The notes below the pieces were generated by a model, which had not been told where the DNA came from, did no database searches, and saw only the letters and a program-made list of their open reading frames with translations. DNA of 62,202 nucleotides, taken from positions 1 to 62,202 of the forward strand of contig DATIQN010000017.1 in the NCBI GenBank assembly GCA_035470785.1, in the 5' to 3' direction. The position numbers and the translations under genes are program-made. Source of the stretch: Croceibacterium_B sp035470785 (GTDB lineage: Bacteria > Pseudomonadota > Alphaproteobacteria > Sphingomonadales > Sphingomonadaceae). Shown here piece after piece: positions 35,212 to 43,332 of this stretch (position 1 is its first letter; the number at the start of each line of letters is the position of its first letter).

Positions 35212-36669
35212 TCAGGCGGCCAGCTTGGTCGCGTCCGCCCAGTTGCCGTGCAGGCCCTGCCGCAGCCGGACGGGGAGCTTGGCGCGCGCGATCGGGCCCT
35301 CGGCCACGTCGAGCGCGTCGAAGATGCACAAGTCCGAGTAGTTGGAGACGTGGTCGTCGACCAGCGCGACGATCCAGCCGTCGCCCTCGGGCGCGTCAGC
35401 GGAACGGGGGATGAAGCACGGTTCCTGCAGCGAACCGTTCGGCCCGCACCACCAGCTCTGCTCCTCGCGGGTCGCGAGGTCGAAATGGGTCAGCGTGTTG
35501 ATTACGCCGGCGAACGGTCCCGGGGGGCCATTGTAGGACTTGGCGAGGTCGTAAGTGATCATCCATCCGTGGCGATAGGGCTTGCCGGCCATGCGGTCGT
35601 CGATCCGCGGGAACTCGCCCGGCGCCTTGCCCACCTTCTCGATGCTTTCGACGGTGTCGCTGTTCGACATCAAGTCGACCGTGAAGCGCGATAGCTCGGT
35701 CATCGCCAGGTGCGGGTCGAACGGCGTGCCGTCCCGTTCGGGGAAGAACGGCAGGCTGCCGATCTTCGACACCGGCGTGTCGAGATGGACCTTCGAGCCT
35801 TCCTGGAACGCGTTCATCACGTGACAGCTGCACACGCCCGGTTCCTGCTTGAACCAGCGCATGTCGCTGCCGTCGCTGTCACGCCGCATGACGCCCAGGT
35901 ACGAGGGCAGCGCGCGGTCGTAATAGAAATGCGGCCGGTCCTGCTCGAGCACGCTGATGTCCGAGCTGTAGGGCGAAACCGGGATGACGATGCAATCGCC
36001 GGCGATGCTGAAATCGTGCAGCATCGTGTAGTACGGCACCTCGAACTCGGCGCGGCGCACCACGTGCCCTTCGGGCGAGATCTCGAAATAAGTTGCATCG
36101 CGGCTGAGGCTGCCCTTGGCGGCATAGCTGATATTGCACAGGTTGCCGGTCTCGGGATCGATCTTCGGGTGCGCGCCGAACGTGCGCAGGGTCAGCTCGC
36201 CGTCCCAGTCGGTGTACCCGGCGGTATCGAGCGTCAGCTTGTCCATGACCAGGCAGGGGCTGTCCTCCTTCATGGCGAGGAGCTCGTCGTTGAACACCAG
36301 CACGTTGGTGTTGGCCGTACCGCGATGCTCGCCCGCGACCGAAGGATCGTCTGTCAGCGGGTTGCGGTAAGAACCGAACAGCGCCTTGCCGGCGGCGTTC
36401 TCCAGCTTCCACTTGTCGGTCCTGGCGTAGCGCTGCTTGAAGCCGATCCGGCCGTTCTTGACCCGGAACATCGTGACCATGCCGTCGCCGTTGAAGAACT
36501 GGTCGCCCGGCTTCCTCGGCGCGAACTGCGGATCGGGGTGCACCCGGTAGAAAGCGCCATCCATTTCAGCCGGTACTTCGCCGTCGATCTCGAGATCGGC
36601 GATGTCGCCTTCGATGCGGCCGAGCCGCAGCACGTCGGCGTAGAGCGGTTCTTTCGGAAAATGCACCAT
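35212..36669 (-). CDS. Lignostilbene-type carotenoid cleavage dioxygenase
   Basis: A non-haem iron enzyme that cleaves the central double bond of 4-hydroxystilbenes, such as lignin-derived stilbenes, to two aldehydes. The 485-residue beta-propeller protein has iron-binding His at 167 (FGAHPKID), 218 (MLHDF), 283 (CSCHVMNAF) and 474 (GLHGNW). Tyr101 (SYRNP) and Lys134 (LLAMKED), and Glu352 (GEFPRID), match the residues known to activate the 4-hydroxyl group in bacterial stilbene oxygenases. This supports stilbene rather than carotenoid substrates. It is 14 bases downstream of ligB on the same strand. Confidence 0.88.
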   Translation of the reverse strand: MVHFPKEPLYADVLRLGRIEGDIADLEIDGEVPAEMDGAFYRVHPDPQFAPRKPGDQFFNGDGMVTMFRVKNGRIGFKQRYARTDKWKLENAAGKALFGSYRNPLTDDPSVAGEHRGTANTNVLVFNDELLAMKEDSPCLVMDKLTLDTAGYTDWDGELTLRTFGAHPKIDPETGNLCNISYAAKGSLSRDATYFEISPEGHVVRRAEFEVPYYTMLHDFSIAGDCIVIPVSPYSSDISVLEQDRPHFYYDRALPSYLGVMRRDSDGSDMRWFKQEPGVCSCHVMNAFQEGSKVHLDTPVSKIGSLPFFPERDGTPFDPHLAMTELSRFTVDLMSNSDTVESIEKVGKAPGEFPRIDDRMAGKPYRHGWMITYDLAKSYNGPPGPFAGVINTLTHFDLATREEQSWWCGPNGSLQEPCFIPRSADAPEGDGWIVALVDDHVSNYSDLCIFDALDVAEGPIARAKLPVRLRQGLHGNWADATKLAA

Positions 36670-36683
36670 TGTCGCGGGTCTCC

Positions 36684-37538
36684 TCAGGCGTGGACGGTCG
36701 TGCGGTTCTCCGCCAGCAGCGTCGCCGCCGCGGTGTTCGAGATCGGCACGTGATAATTGTGCGCCAGCTCGCGGACCGAGCCGGTCAGCGCGCCGCGCGC
36801 GGCGAGCCAGTTGAGAATCTCGACGCCCTGGCTGCCGGCGAGCTCGACGATGTCGAGCGTGTCGTGCTGGGTCAGCGCCTCGGGATCGGGCAGGATGTTG
36901 CGCAGGCAGAACTTGTCGTAGTCGACGTTGATGTGCCCCGCACGCTCGCCATCGAGCTGGTGCGACAGGCCGCCGGTGCCGAGAACGATGATCTTCTCGT
37001 TCCCCTGCCAGCCTTCCAGCGCCCGACCGACCGAGCGCCCGAGCGCAAGCGCGCGCCTGGGGCTCATCAAGGGGTGCTGAACGGTGTTGATGCAGATCGG
37101 CACCAGCTTGACCGGCCAAGCGTCCGCATTCGGCCAGCACAGCTCAAAGGGCACGCAAACGCCGTGATCGACCAGCATCGACTGGCAGGTGACCGGGTCG
37201 AACTCGTCGCCGACGACCTGCTCGATGATGTGCCACGAGAGGGCCGGGTGGCCGACGAAGGGCTTGAACCCGCCGATACCCCAGCCCTCGTCCTCGTGGC
37301 GGTACTCGCTCGCCGCGCCGATCGCGAAGGTCGGCATCTTGTCGAGGAAGAAGTTGAGGCCGTGGTCGTTGTAGAACACCACCGCCACGTCGGGCTTCTC
37401 GCGCTGCAGGAATTCATGGACCGGAGCGAAGCCGTCGAAGAACGGCTTCCAATACGGGTCCTGCTGCAGCCCCTTGGCGATAGCCGCGCCGATGCCGGGG
37501 ACGTGGCTGGTGAAGATGCCGCCGACGATCTCGCTCAT
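36684..37538 (-). CDS. ligB: Extradiol dioxygenase beta subunit, LigB type
   Basis: The catalytic Fe(II) subunit of a class III extradiol dioxygenase, probably protocatechuate 4,5-dioxygenase. The 284-residue protein has His12 (FTSHVPG) and His59 (YNDHG) where LigB has its iron ligands, and the LigB-like VLGTGGLSHQL block. The ATG overlaps the ligA stop. Gallate or a methylated analogue cannot be excluded as the substrate. None of the later 4,5-cleavage genes (ligC, ligI, ligJ, ligK) are in the window. Confidence 0.85.
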   Translation of the reverse strand: MSEIVGGIFTSHVPGIGAAIAKGLQQDPYWKPFFDGFAPVHEFLQREKPDVAVVFYNDHGLNFFLDKMPTFAIGAASEYRHEDEGWGIGGFKPFVGHPALSWHIIEQVVGDEFDPVTCQSMLVDHGVCVPFELCWPNADAWPVKLVPICINTVQHPLMSPRRALALGRSVGRALEGWQGNEKIIVLGTGGLSHQLDGERAGHINVDYDKFCLRNILPDPEALTQHDTLDIVELAGSQGVEILNWLAARGALTGSVRELAHNYHVPISNTAAATLLAENRTTVHA

Positions 37539-37924
37539 GACGCGATACTCCTCTCGGTGATACCGTGCGCCAGCAATGCGGCCTTGAAGTCCTCGATCGA
37601 CATGCCGGTTTGCAGCGCGCCGAGATCCTGCACGTTGAGGCCGAGGATGCCGGCCAGCTTGGCGAGGTAATAGACATTGCCGCCCGCCGCGATCATGCCG
37701 AGCACGTCGCGCTGGCGCACTGCCTCGCGCTGCTGAGGGGTGAGCGCGAAACGGTCCATATAGGCCTCTTCGTCGGCGACGAAGGTGGCGCGATTGGCGA
37801 CGTTATTGAACGAATAGCACATCGCGTTGAGCGCCAGGCCCTTCTGCGCGGCATCGCCGTCGAACACCGGCGTGCCCGGAATCGTGCGGTGCGCGGAAGC
37901 GGAATCGGTGCGGGTCATGAGCAT
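37535..37924 (-). CDS. ligA: Extradiol dioxygenase alpha subunit, LigA type
   Basis: A 129-residue small helical subunit that caps the LigB active site. LigA-like segments are GLALNAMCYSFN, FALTPQQREAVRQRDVLGMIAAGGNVYYLAKLAGI and GMSIEDFKAALLAHG. I chose the ATG at 37924, five bases after GGAGG (37930-37934). ATGs at 37936 and 37918 are less well placed. First gene of ligA-ligB-stilbene dioxygenase, divergent from the universal stress gene. Confidence 0.88.
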   Translation of the reverse strand: MLMTRTDSASAHRTIPGTPVFDGDAAQKGLALNAMCYSFNNVANRATFVADEEAYMDRFALTPQQREAVRQRDVLGMIAAGGNVYYLAKLAGILGLNVQDLGALQTGMSIEDFKAALLAHGITERSIAS

Positions 37925-38000
37925 GAGATCCTCCATAAGCGTAGTAGGATACGTCGGCGCCGGCGGCTGTCGTTGCGCCAGGTCAAAGCCGGCATGGCTC

Positions 38001-38020
38001 CGGAAATCTCCGGAGTTACG
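38001..38020 (+). promoter_or_regulatory. Candidate FixJ-type operator (site 2), ligA/usp region
   Basis: CGGAAATCTCCGGAGTTACG, one of five copies of a shared motif in this window. It contains the dyad CTCCGG-AAATCT-CCGGAG starting two bases earlier. It ends 55 bases before the universal stress gene. Confidence 0.5.
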
Positions 38021-38075
38021 CCGCACGCCGATCGGGCCACCTTCTGGAAAATTCGAGACAAAAAGGATATCCGCG

Positions 38076-38891
38076 ATGCGTTCGATATTGCTCCACGTCA
38101 GCGACGACTCCTGCATGGAAGCACGGCTGCAGGTCGCGCTCGACCTGGCGCGCGAGTTCAACGCCCACATCACCTGCCTGCAGCCGGTGTCGTTCGACTT
38201 CGCCGTGCCGGGCGACCTCTACGGCACGATGATCGCCGAGTTGATACCGGTCATCCAGGACAGCGCCGACAAGCTGCGGGATCGACTCTCGGCGCGCCTC
38301 GCGAACGAGGACGTCACCTGGGACTGGCAACAGGAAGAGGGGCCTACCCGCGCGCTGCTGCTGCGGGCGGAAGCACTCGCCGATATCGTCATCCTCGGCG
38401 CGCGCGATCCCGCCGGCGATGCCAAGGGTCCCTCATCGCTAGCCGGCCAGATCGCGGTGCACGGCCGAGGCCCGGTGATCGTGGTCCCCGAAACGACTAA
38501 GTCGCTCGACGTGACGGGCCCCGCCGTGGTCGGCTGGAACGGCTCGCTCGAGGCGGCCGAAGCGCTGCGCGGGGCCGTTCCGTTGCTGCGCAAGGCCTCC
38601 GCCGTATTCCTGGCCAATGTGACCGGCGAGGGCAAAGGGCCGAACGCCTTCCTCGAGGCGGTCGATGCAGCCGAATATCTCTCTCGCCACGGAATCGCTT
38701 GCGAGATCGTCGAGGTCGACCGGGGCCAGCTGAGCGTAGGACAAGCGCTGGTCAACGCTGCAACTGCGCGCAAGGCCGCTTTCCTGGTTATCGGCGCCTA
38801 CGGCCATGCCCGGGCGATCGAGACCGTGTTAGGCGGCGTGACGCGCGAGCTTTTCTCCGATCCGCCGCTGCCGGTATTCACCGCGCATTGA
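38076..38891 (+). CDS. Universal stress protein, two UspA domains
   Basis: A 271-residue cytoplasmic protein with tandem UspA domains (about 1-140 and 148-271). The first starts MRSILLHVSDDS. The second has the ATP-binding-like G-x2-G-x9-G segment (VIGAYGHARAIETVLGGVTREL). AAAAGGAT at 38061-38068 supports the ATG at 38076. It is followed after 7 bases by the flavodoxin-fold quinone reductase. Tandem Usp proteins are common members of low-oxygen regulons, and a candidate operator precedes it. Confidence 0.92.
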   Translation: MRSILLHVSDDSCMEARLQVALDLAREFNAHITCLQPVSFDFAVPGDLYGTMIAELIPVIQDSADKLRDRLSARLANEDVTWDWQQEEGPTRALLLRAEALADIVILGARDPAGDAKGPSSLAGQIAVHGRGPVIVVPETTKSLDVTGPAVVGWNGSLEAAEALRGAVPLLRKASAVFLANVTGEGKGPNAFLEAVDAAEYLSRHGIACEIVEVDRGQLSVGQALVNAATARKAAFLVIGAYGHARAIETVLGGVTRELFSDPPLPVFTAH

Positions 38892-38898
38892 GGGGGCA

Positions 38899-39546
38899 AT
38901 GAACGGTCCGCTCAAGCACGCGATCATCGCCTGCCACCCGTCGGCGGACAGCTTCACGCTGGCCATAGCCAACCGTTATGCCGAAAGCGTCCGCCAGCAC
39001 GGCCACGACGTCATCGTGAGGGACCTCTATCGCGTGGGTTTCGACCCGGTGCTCAAGCTCGAGGAGCGCGACGGCGAACCCGCGGCCGATATCATCGCCG
39101 AATGGGACGCGCTCGGAGAGATAGACGTCTTCGTCCTCGCCTACCCGATCTGGTTCGGTGCGCCGCCGGCGATGCTCAAGGGCTATATCGACCGGGTATT
39201 CGGTGCCGGCCGCCATCGCGGGTCGGCCAGCGAAGAAGCGCCGAGCAGCGTCCTGCAGGGCAAGCACCTCGTTTCGCTGACCTTGTCGGGGAGTATGCGA
39301 TCGTGGCTCGACGAGAAGGGCGTGCTCGGCTCCCTGCGCAACTTGTTCGATCGTTATCTCGGCGAGGTGTTCGGCCTGCCCGAGACGCATCACTACCACT
39401 TCGACGGGGTTCAGCCGGGCCTGCCCGAGCGCGATTATCGATTCCACCTGGCGGAGGTCGATAATGCGGTCACGGAAGTTCTGGCCCGTATCGGTCGCGG
39501 CTGGTCGAAAAATCCGAATGCCGGCGAACCTCCGCTCAGCGGTTAG
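38899..39546 (+). CDS. NAD(P)H dehydrogenase (quinone)-like flavoprotein
   Basis: A 215-residue flavodoxin-fold protein of the NQO1/KefF/MdaB group. It has the early nucleotide/FMN loop (IIACHPSADSFTLAIA) and the conserved FVLAYPIWFGAPPAMLKGYIDRVF core. It probably carries out two-electron reduction of quinones. It is 7 bases after the universal stress gene and likely co-transcribed. Confidence 0.88.
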   Translation: MNGPLKHAIIACHPSADSFTLAIANRYAESVRQHGHDVIVRDLYRVGFDPVLKLEERDGEPAADIIAEWDALGEIDVFVLAYPIWFGAPPAMLKGYIDRVFGAGRHRGSASEEAPSSVLQGKHLVSLTLSGSMRSWLDEKGVLGSLRNLFDRYLGEVFGLPETHHYHFDGVQPGLPERDYRFHLAEVDNAVTEVLARIGRGWSKNPNAGEPPLSG

Positions 39547-39580
39547 TGCATCGTCGGCTCCGCACCCCGCGGGGAACTTC

Positions 39581-39600
39581 CGGAAATCTACGAAGATACC
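39581..39600 (+). promoter_or_regulatory. Candidate FixJ-type operator (site 3), before the L,D-transpeptidase
   Basis: CGGAAATCTACGAAGATACC, a copy of the shared motif, ending 46 bases before the L,D-transpeptidase ATG. Confidence 0.5.
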
Positions 39601-39646
39601 GCCGCGAGACGCTCTGACAGGGTACCCGGCGAAAGGTACAGAACCC

Positions 39647-40876
39647 ATGCCGACGAGCGCCCGCACCACTTCCTGCCTATACGGGATCGCCGCCGTCGCT
39701 ACGTTGTGGATGATCGCGATGTTCGCCACGGCCGCGATCGCGCAGGAGCCCAAGCCGGAGCATTGGGATCGCGCCACCGCGAGCACACTACTCACTTACA
39801 TCGAACAGATCGGCGGCCACGGCCTGAAACCTGCGGATTACGCGCCGGCGCAGCTGCGTAAGGCGATCGATTCAGGCGACGCTGCCGCGCTCGAGAAGCA
39901 GGCGGATGAAAGCTTCGGACTCGTCGCCAAAGACCTTGCCGTCGGCCACGTCTCGCCCGGACAGCGCGGACGCTATTACATCGCGCCCAATTCGCTCGAC
40001 CCGGCGCTAGTTGCGCGAATGATCGACATAGCGATTACCGCGCACCAGGTCTCGTGGGTGCTCGATTCCTTCGCCCCGCAAAGCCCGGAATATGCAGCGC
40101 TGCGCAAGGCGCTGGCGGGCCCCGACGGCGCCGATCCCGCCAAGCGCCGGCAGCTCCTGGCGACCCTCGAGCACTGGCGCTGGTTCCCGCACAATCCCGG
40201 CAGCAAGTACCTGATCGTGAACATCCCCGAATTCCGCCTGCGAATGATCGAGAACGGCAAGGAAACCGACAATCACAAGGTTATCGTCGGCAAGCCCAAC
40301 AAGCAGACGCCACAGCTTCAGACCCGCGTGATCGGCGTCATCCTCAACCCGCCGTGGGTAGTGCCGCAGTCGATCCTCCCGGAGGGCATCGGCAAGCTGG
40401 TCCGCACCCAACCCGGGACCGCAAGAAGTCGGGGCTACACCTGGAGGAGCACCGGCGGCCATCTCAGGGTCACGCAGCAGCCTGGGCCGAAGAACTCGCT
40501 CGGGCAGATGAAGCTGGACATGCCCAATCCGCTGACGGTCTATCTTCACGACACGCCTAGCAAGTCGCTTTTTGACAAGGAGGACCGCACCTTCAGCCAC
40601 GGCTGCATGCGGATGCAATATCCGTTCGATCTCGCCGAGAAGCTGCTGGCGAATGTCGGCTGGGACCGCGCGCGGATCGATGCGGTCGTGGCGTCACGCG
40701 TTACCACTCGCATCGGGCTGAGCTCGCCGCTGCCGGTCTATGTGGTCTACATGACGGCGGTGCCGCAGCCCGATGGCAGCGTGCTTTACCTGAAGGATCC
40801 CTACAAGCTGGATGCCGCCATGGCGGCGAAGCTGGACTATGCTGACGGCGCCGGCTTGGGTTTGCCGACGTTGTAG
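39647..40876 (+). CDS. L,D-transpeptidase (YkuD/YcbB family)
   Basis: A periplasmic enzyme that makes 3-3 peptidoglycan crosslinks or attaches proteins to the wall. The 409-residue protein has an N-terminal signal/anchor (to about residue 32, ending ATAAIAQ). An alpha-helical scaffold domain follows (residues about 35-170). The YkuD domain has the catalytic motif SHGCMRM at 317-323 (Cys320) and KYLIVNIPEFRLRMI before it. It looks complete. The 3' end overlaps the convergent FixJ-like gene by 40 bases. Control by low oxygen is inferred from the shared motif. Confidence 0.9.
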   Translation: MPTSARTTSCLYGIAAVATLWMIAMFATAAIAQEPKPEHWDRATASTLLTYIEQIGGHGLKPADYAPAQLRKAIDSGDAAALEKQADESFGLVAKDLAVGHVSPGQRGRYYIAPNSLDPALVARMIDIAITAHQVSWVLDSFAPQSPEYAALRKALAGPDGADPAKRRQLLATLEHWRWFPHNPGSKYLIVNIPEFRLRMIENGKETDNHKVIVGKPNKQTPQLQTRVIGVILNPPWVVPQSILPEGIGKLVRTQPGTARSRGYTWRSTGGHLRVTQQPGPKNSLGQMKLDMPNPLTVYLHDTPSKSLFDKEDRTFSHGCMRMQYPFDLAEKLLANVGWDRARIDAVVASRVTTRIGLSSPLPVYVVYMTAVPQPDGSVLYLKDPYKLDAAMAAKLDYADGAGLGLPTL

Positions 40877-41508
40877 GTTTCGCGCCACTGCTTCTCCGAG
40901 CCCATGCCGGCAGCAAACGCCACGCGCAGCGCGTCGGCGAAATTGCTGACCTCGAACTTAGTCATCACGTTGGCGCGATAGACCTCGACCGTGCGCGAGC
41001 TGATGCCGAGGTCGTAGGCAATCGTCTTGTTGGGATAGCCGCAAGCGAGGCCTTCAAGGACTTCCTTCTCGCGCTCGGTCAACTTGCCGACTTCGGTCTT
41101 AGCCCAATCCTCGCGCTTGCGGGCGGCCTCGCGGTCTTCGAGCTGATCGAAGCCGGTCTGCAGCGCCTGCAACAGCCGTTCGCGATTGAACGGCTTTTCG
41201 AGAAAATCGACCGCCCCGCCCTGCATCGCCCGCACCGCGGTGGAGATGTCGCCGTGGCCGGTCAAAATTATCACCGGCAAGTTGTAGCCCCGCGCGGCCA
41301 TCTCGGCCTGGACTTGCAGCCCGTCCATCTCGGGCATGCGCACGTCGAGCAGCACGCAGGCCGACTCGTTGCGGTCGGCGCTCTTGAGAAACGATACCCC
41401 ATCTTCCCAGCGTTCGGTGCGAAAGCCCGCCGCGCGAAGGAGGAAATCGAGCGAACGGCGGATCGAGTCCTCGTCATCCACGATGTGGACCAACTTGCTG
41501 TCGGACAT
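40837..41508 (-). CDS. fixJ: FixJ-like response regulator (NarL/FixJ family)
   Basis: A 223-residue two-component regulator. The receiver has the acidic pair in VDDED, phospho-acceptor Asp55 in VLLDVRMPEMDG, the Thr in ILTGHGD and Lys in LEKPFN. The LuxR-type DNA-binding domain (about 138-200) reads LTEREKEVLEGLACGYPNKTIAYDLGISSRTVEVYRANVMTKF, matching FixJ closely. I chose the ATG at 41508; longer frames cross into the intergenic region. It is divergent from the FixL-like kinase, with a 17-base palindrome between them. Confidence 0.93.
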   Translation of the reverse strand: MSDSKLVHIVDDEDSIRRSLDFLLRAAGFRTERWEDGVSFLKSADRNESACVLLDVRMPEMDGLQVQAEMAARGYNLPVIILTGHGDISTAVRAMQGGAVDFLEKPFNRERLLQALQTGFDQLEDREAARKREDWAKTEVGKLTEREKEVLEGLACGYPNKTIAYDLGISSRTVEVYRANVMTKFEVSNFADALRVAFAAGMGSEKQWRETYNVGKPKPAPSA

Positions 41509-41557
41509 TGAGGCGCTGCCCTTTCCCCTGGAATCCAACAAAGGATAGCTTTGTTTC

Positions 41558-41574
41558 CATGTTTTGAAAACATG
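41558..41574. promoter_or_regulatory. Perfect 17-base palindrome between fixJ-like and fixL-like genes
   Basis: CATGTTTTGAAAACATG is symmetric about its central base and AT-rich in a GC-rich region. It sits 50 bases before the fixJ-like start and 45 before the fixL-like start. It looks like an operator for a dimeric regulator. It does not resemble the repeated motif, so a different protein probably binds here. Confidence 0.55.
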
Positions 41575-41618
41575 CGCTATCAGCTTCTCCGGGGACGGAC
41601 GGAAGGGCGCCTGGGTCA

Positions 41619-42770
41619 ATGTCGGCACGACACGCCTCGGACTTGCGCGAAATGGGCAGCGCCGCGCATCTGCGCTCGATTCTCGAGACCGTGCCCGACG
41701 CCATGGTCATCATCGACGACCACGGCCACATCATTTCATTCAGCAAGGCGGCCGAACGACTCTTTGGCTTCGCCGAAGCGGAGTTGCTGGGCGAGAACGT
41801 CAGCACCCTAATGCCCTCGCCCGACCGCGAGCGCCACGACGGCTATCTCGAACGGTACATCAGAACCGGCGAAAGAAGGATCATCGGAATCGGCCGACTC
41901 GTCACCGGGCGGCGCCGCGACGGCACGACGTTTCCCATGGAGCTTTCGGTCGGCGAAGCGAAGATTGGCGAGGAGCGCGTCTTCACCGGCTTCGTTCGCG
42001 ACCTGACCGAGCGCCAGGACTACGAAAAGCAGCTGCATACCGTGCAGGCCGAGCTGGCGCACGTTTCGCGCGTCTCGGCGATGGGCACGCTCGCGACGTC
42101 GATCGCGCACGAGCTCAACCAGCCGCTCACGGCGATCGCGAATTATGTCGAGACTGCGAGCACGATGCTGGAGGATCCCAGCAGTGAAACCATCGGAGTC
42201 ATCCGCGAAGCGCTCGACGAATGCGCCAAAGAGGCGGTCCGCGCCGGGCAGATCGTCCGTCGCCTGCGCGACTTCATCTCGCGCGGCGAGACCGAGCGGC
42301 AAGTCGTTTCGCTAGTGCGGCTGGTGAACGAGTCGAGCGCGCTCGCGTTTCTCGGTAGCGGCAGCCAAACGGTCGACCTGACGGTGAAGATCGCCGCCGA
42401 AGACCTCGTTCTCGTGGACCGCGTGCAGATTCAGCAGGTGCTGCTGAACCTCATCCGCAATGCGGTAGAAGCGATGCTTCATCTGCCGCACGGCCGGCTG
42501 ACGATAGGCGCCATCGACCGTAACGACGGTTTCATAGAAGTCATCGTGTCGGACAGCGGGCCCGGCCTGGCGCCCGAGATCGCCGCCAACCTATTCGCGC
42601 CCTTCCAGAGCACCAAGGCCACCGGAATGGGCGTCGGATTGTCGATCAGCCGCACGATCATCGAAGCGCACGATGGACGCATCTGGGCCGATGCCTCACC
42701 ATATGGCGGCACCTCGTTCCACTTTACCCTGCCCAACGCAACGGAAGAGGGACCAGAAGAGCAGGCCTAG
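41619..42770 (+). CDS. fixL: FixL-like heme-PAS oxygen-sensor histidine kinase
   Basis: A soluble 383-residue kinase. The PAS domain (about 17-132) has the FixL haem pocket: His73 in PDRERHDGYLERY is the predicted haem ligand and Arg93 in IIGIGRLVTG the distal Arg, 20 residues apart as in rhizobial FixL. The dimerisation helix carries His164 in IAHELNQPLTAI. The ATPase domain has LIRNAVEAM, SDSGPGLAP and TGMGVGLSISRTII. There are no membrane segments. It should autophosphorylate when oxygen is absent and pass phosphate to the divergent FixJ-like protein. Confidence 0.93.
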   Translation: MSARHASDLREMGSAAHLRSILETVPDAMVIIDDHGHIISFSKAAERLFGFAEAELLGENVSTLMPSPDRERHDGYLERYIRTGERRIIGIGRLVTGRRRDGTTFPMELSVGEAKIGEERVFTGFVRDLTERQDYEKQLHTVQAELAHVSRVSAMGTLATSIAHELNQPLTAIANYVETASTMLEDPSSETIGVIREALDECAKEAVRAGQIVRRLRDFISRGETERQVVSLVRLVNESSALAFLGSGSQTVDLTVKIAAEDLVLVDRVQIQQVLLNLIRNAVEAMLHLPHGRLTIGAIDRNDGFIEVIVSDSGPGLAPEIAANLFAPFQSTKATGMGVGLSISRTIIEAHDGRIWADASPYGGTSFHFTLPNATEEGPEEQA

Positions 42771-43141
42771 GCGCCGCCGACGCCGTCTGACTGCGATTTG
42801 GCGACACGAAACGGCAGACGCGTGCCGTCGGGCTCGGTCAGGGTCACATAATCGCCGAGGCGCAGCGGATGCTCTTCGAGATGGTAGACCTTCTCGTCAT
42901 CCTCCTCGCCGATGGCGTATGAGAAGGTCCAACCGTGGCCGTTGCGAATGAGGTAACCCGTTTGGTCGCGCTCATTGGGCCAGAACCGCCGGACGGTTGC
43001 CAACACCGGACGTTCAGCCATCTCTTCCTCATTGATCAAACCATCTGCATTCAGCGGCACCCGCAGCATGTACGCGCGGCTGGCCGAGCCCTCGGGGAAG
43101 TCGGGGGTCCTGGCGAGTTCAAGACGAACGAGGGTCCACAT
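42767..43141 (-). CDS. Conserved-looking protein of unknown function
   Basis: A 124-residue soluble protein with no domain I recognise. It begins MWTLVRLELARTPDFPEGSA and contains NADGLINEEE, FWPNERDQTGYLIRNGHGWTFSY and LRLGDYVTLTEPDGTRLPFRV, suggesting a small beta-rich fold. It is convergent with the fixL-like gene, overlapping by 4 bases. Two copies of the putative FixJ motif lie upstream, so it may be an oxygen-regulated gene. Confidence 0.75.
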   Translation of the reverse strand: MWTLVRLELARTPDFPEGSASRAYMLRVPLNADGLINEEEMAERPVLATVRRFWPNERDQTGYLIRNGHGWTFSYAIGEEDDEKVYHLEEHPLRLGDYVTLTEPDGTRLPFRVAKSQSDGVGGA

Positions 43142-43208
43142 ACGTATCGGGGCAAACTCAAAAGAGATGGAGCGCCCTATGTGGATTCACGAGCCTCCCA
43201 TCGGCATT

Positions 43209-43228
43209 GGGAAATATACGGAGTGACG
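43209..43228 (+). promoter_or_regulatory. Candidate FixJ-type operator (site 4)
   Basis: GGGAAATATACGGAGTGACG, a copy of the shared motif, 67 bases upstream of the unknown gene at 43141 (which reads the other way). Confidence 0.5.
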
Positions 43229-43247
43229 CGGGCGGGAAGGAGCGTTG

Positions 43248-43293
43248 GCAGGTGCCCTCCTGGGAGGGGGGTTAGGGCGGGGAAGGCACCTGC
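43248..43293. repeat. Structured inverted repeat, REP-like
   Basis: Outer arms GCAGGTGCC (43248-43256) and GGCACCTGC (43285-43293) enclose a G-rich loop. The loop overlaps an alternative inner hairpin, CCCTCC/GGAGGG (43255-43260 and 43263-43268). The GGGAGGGGGGTTAGGGCGGGG core resembles the G-rich intergenic repeats common in sphingomonad genomes. There is no T-run, so it is not a clear terminator. The 231-base stretch 43142-43372 holds this element and motif sites 4 and 5, but no convincing gene. Confidence 0.5.
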
Positions 43294-43332
43294 TAAGCCG
43301 GTATATGGACGGTCGGCCGCCAACGCAGCATT

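Noticed and set aside
37973..37986. TTGCG-CCAG-GTCAA as a second Fnr box upstream of the universal stress gene
   Set aside because: Two mismatches in the left half-site; too weak to call without binding data.
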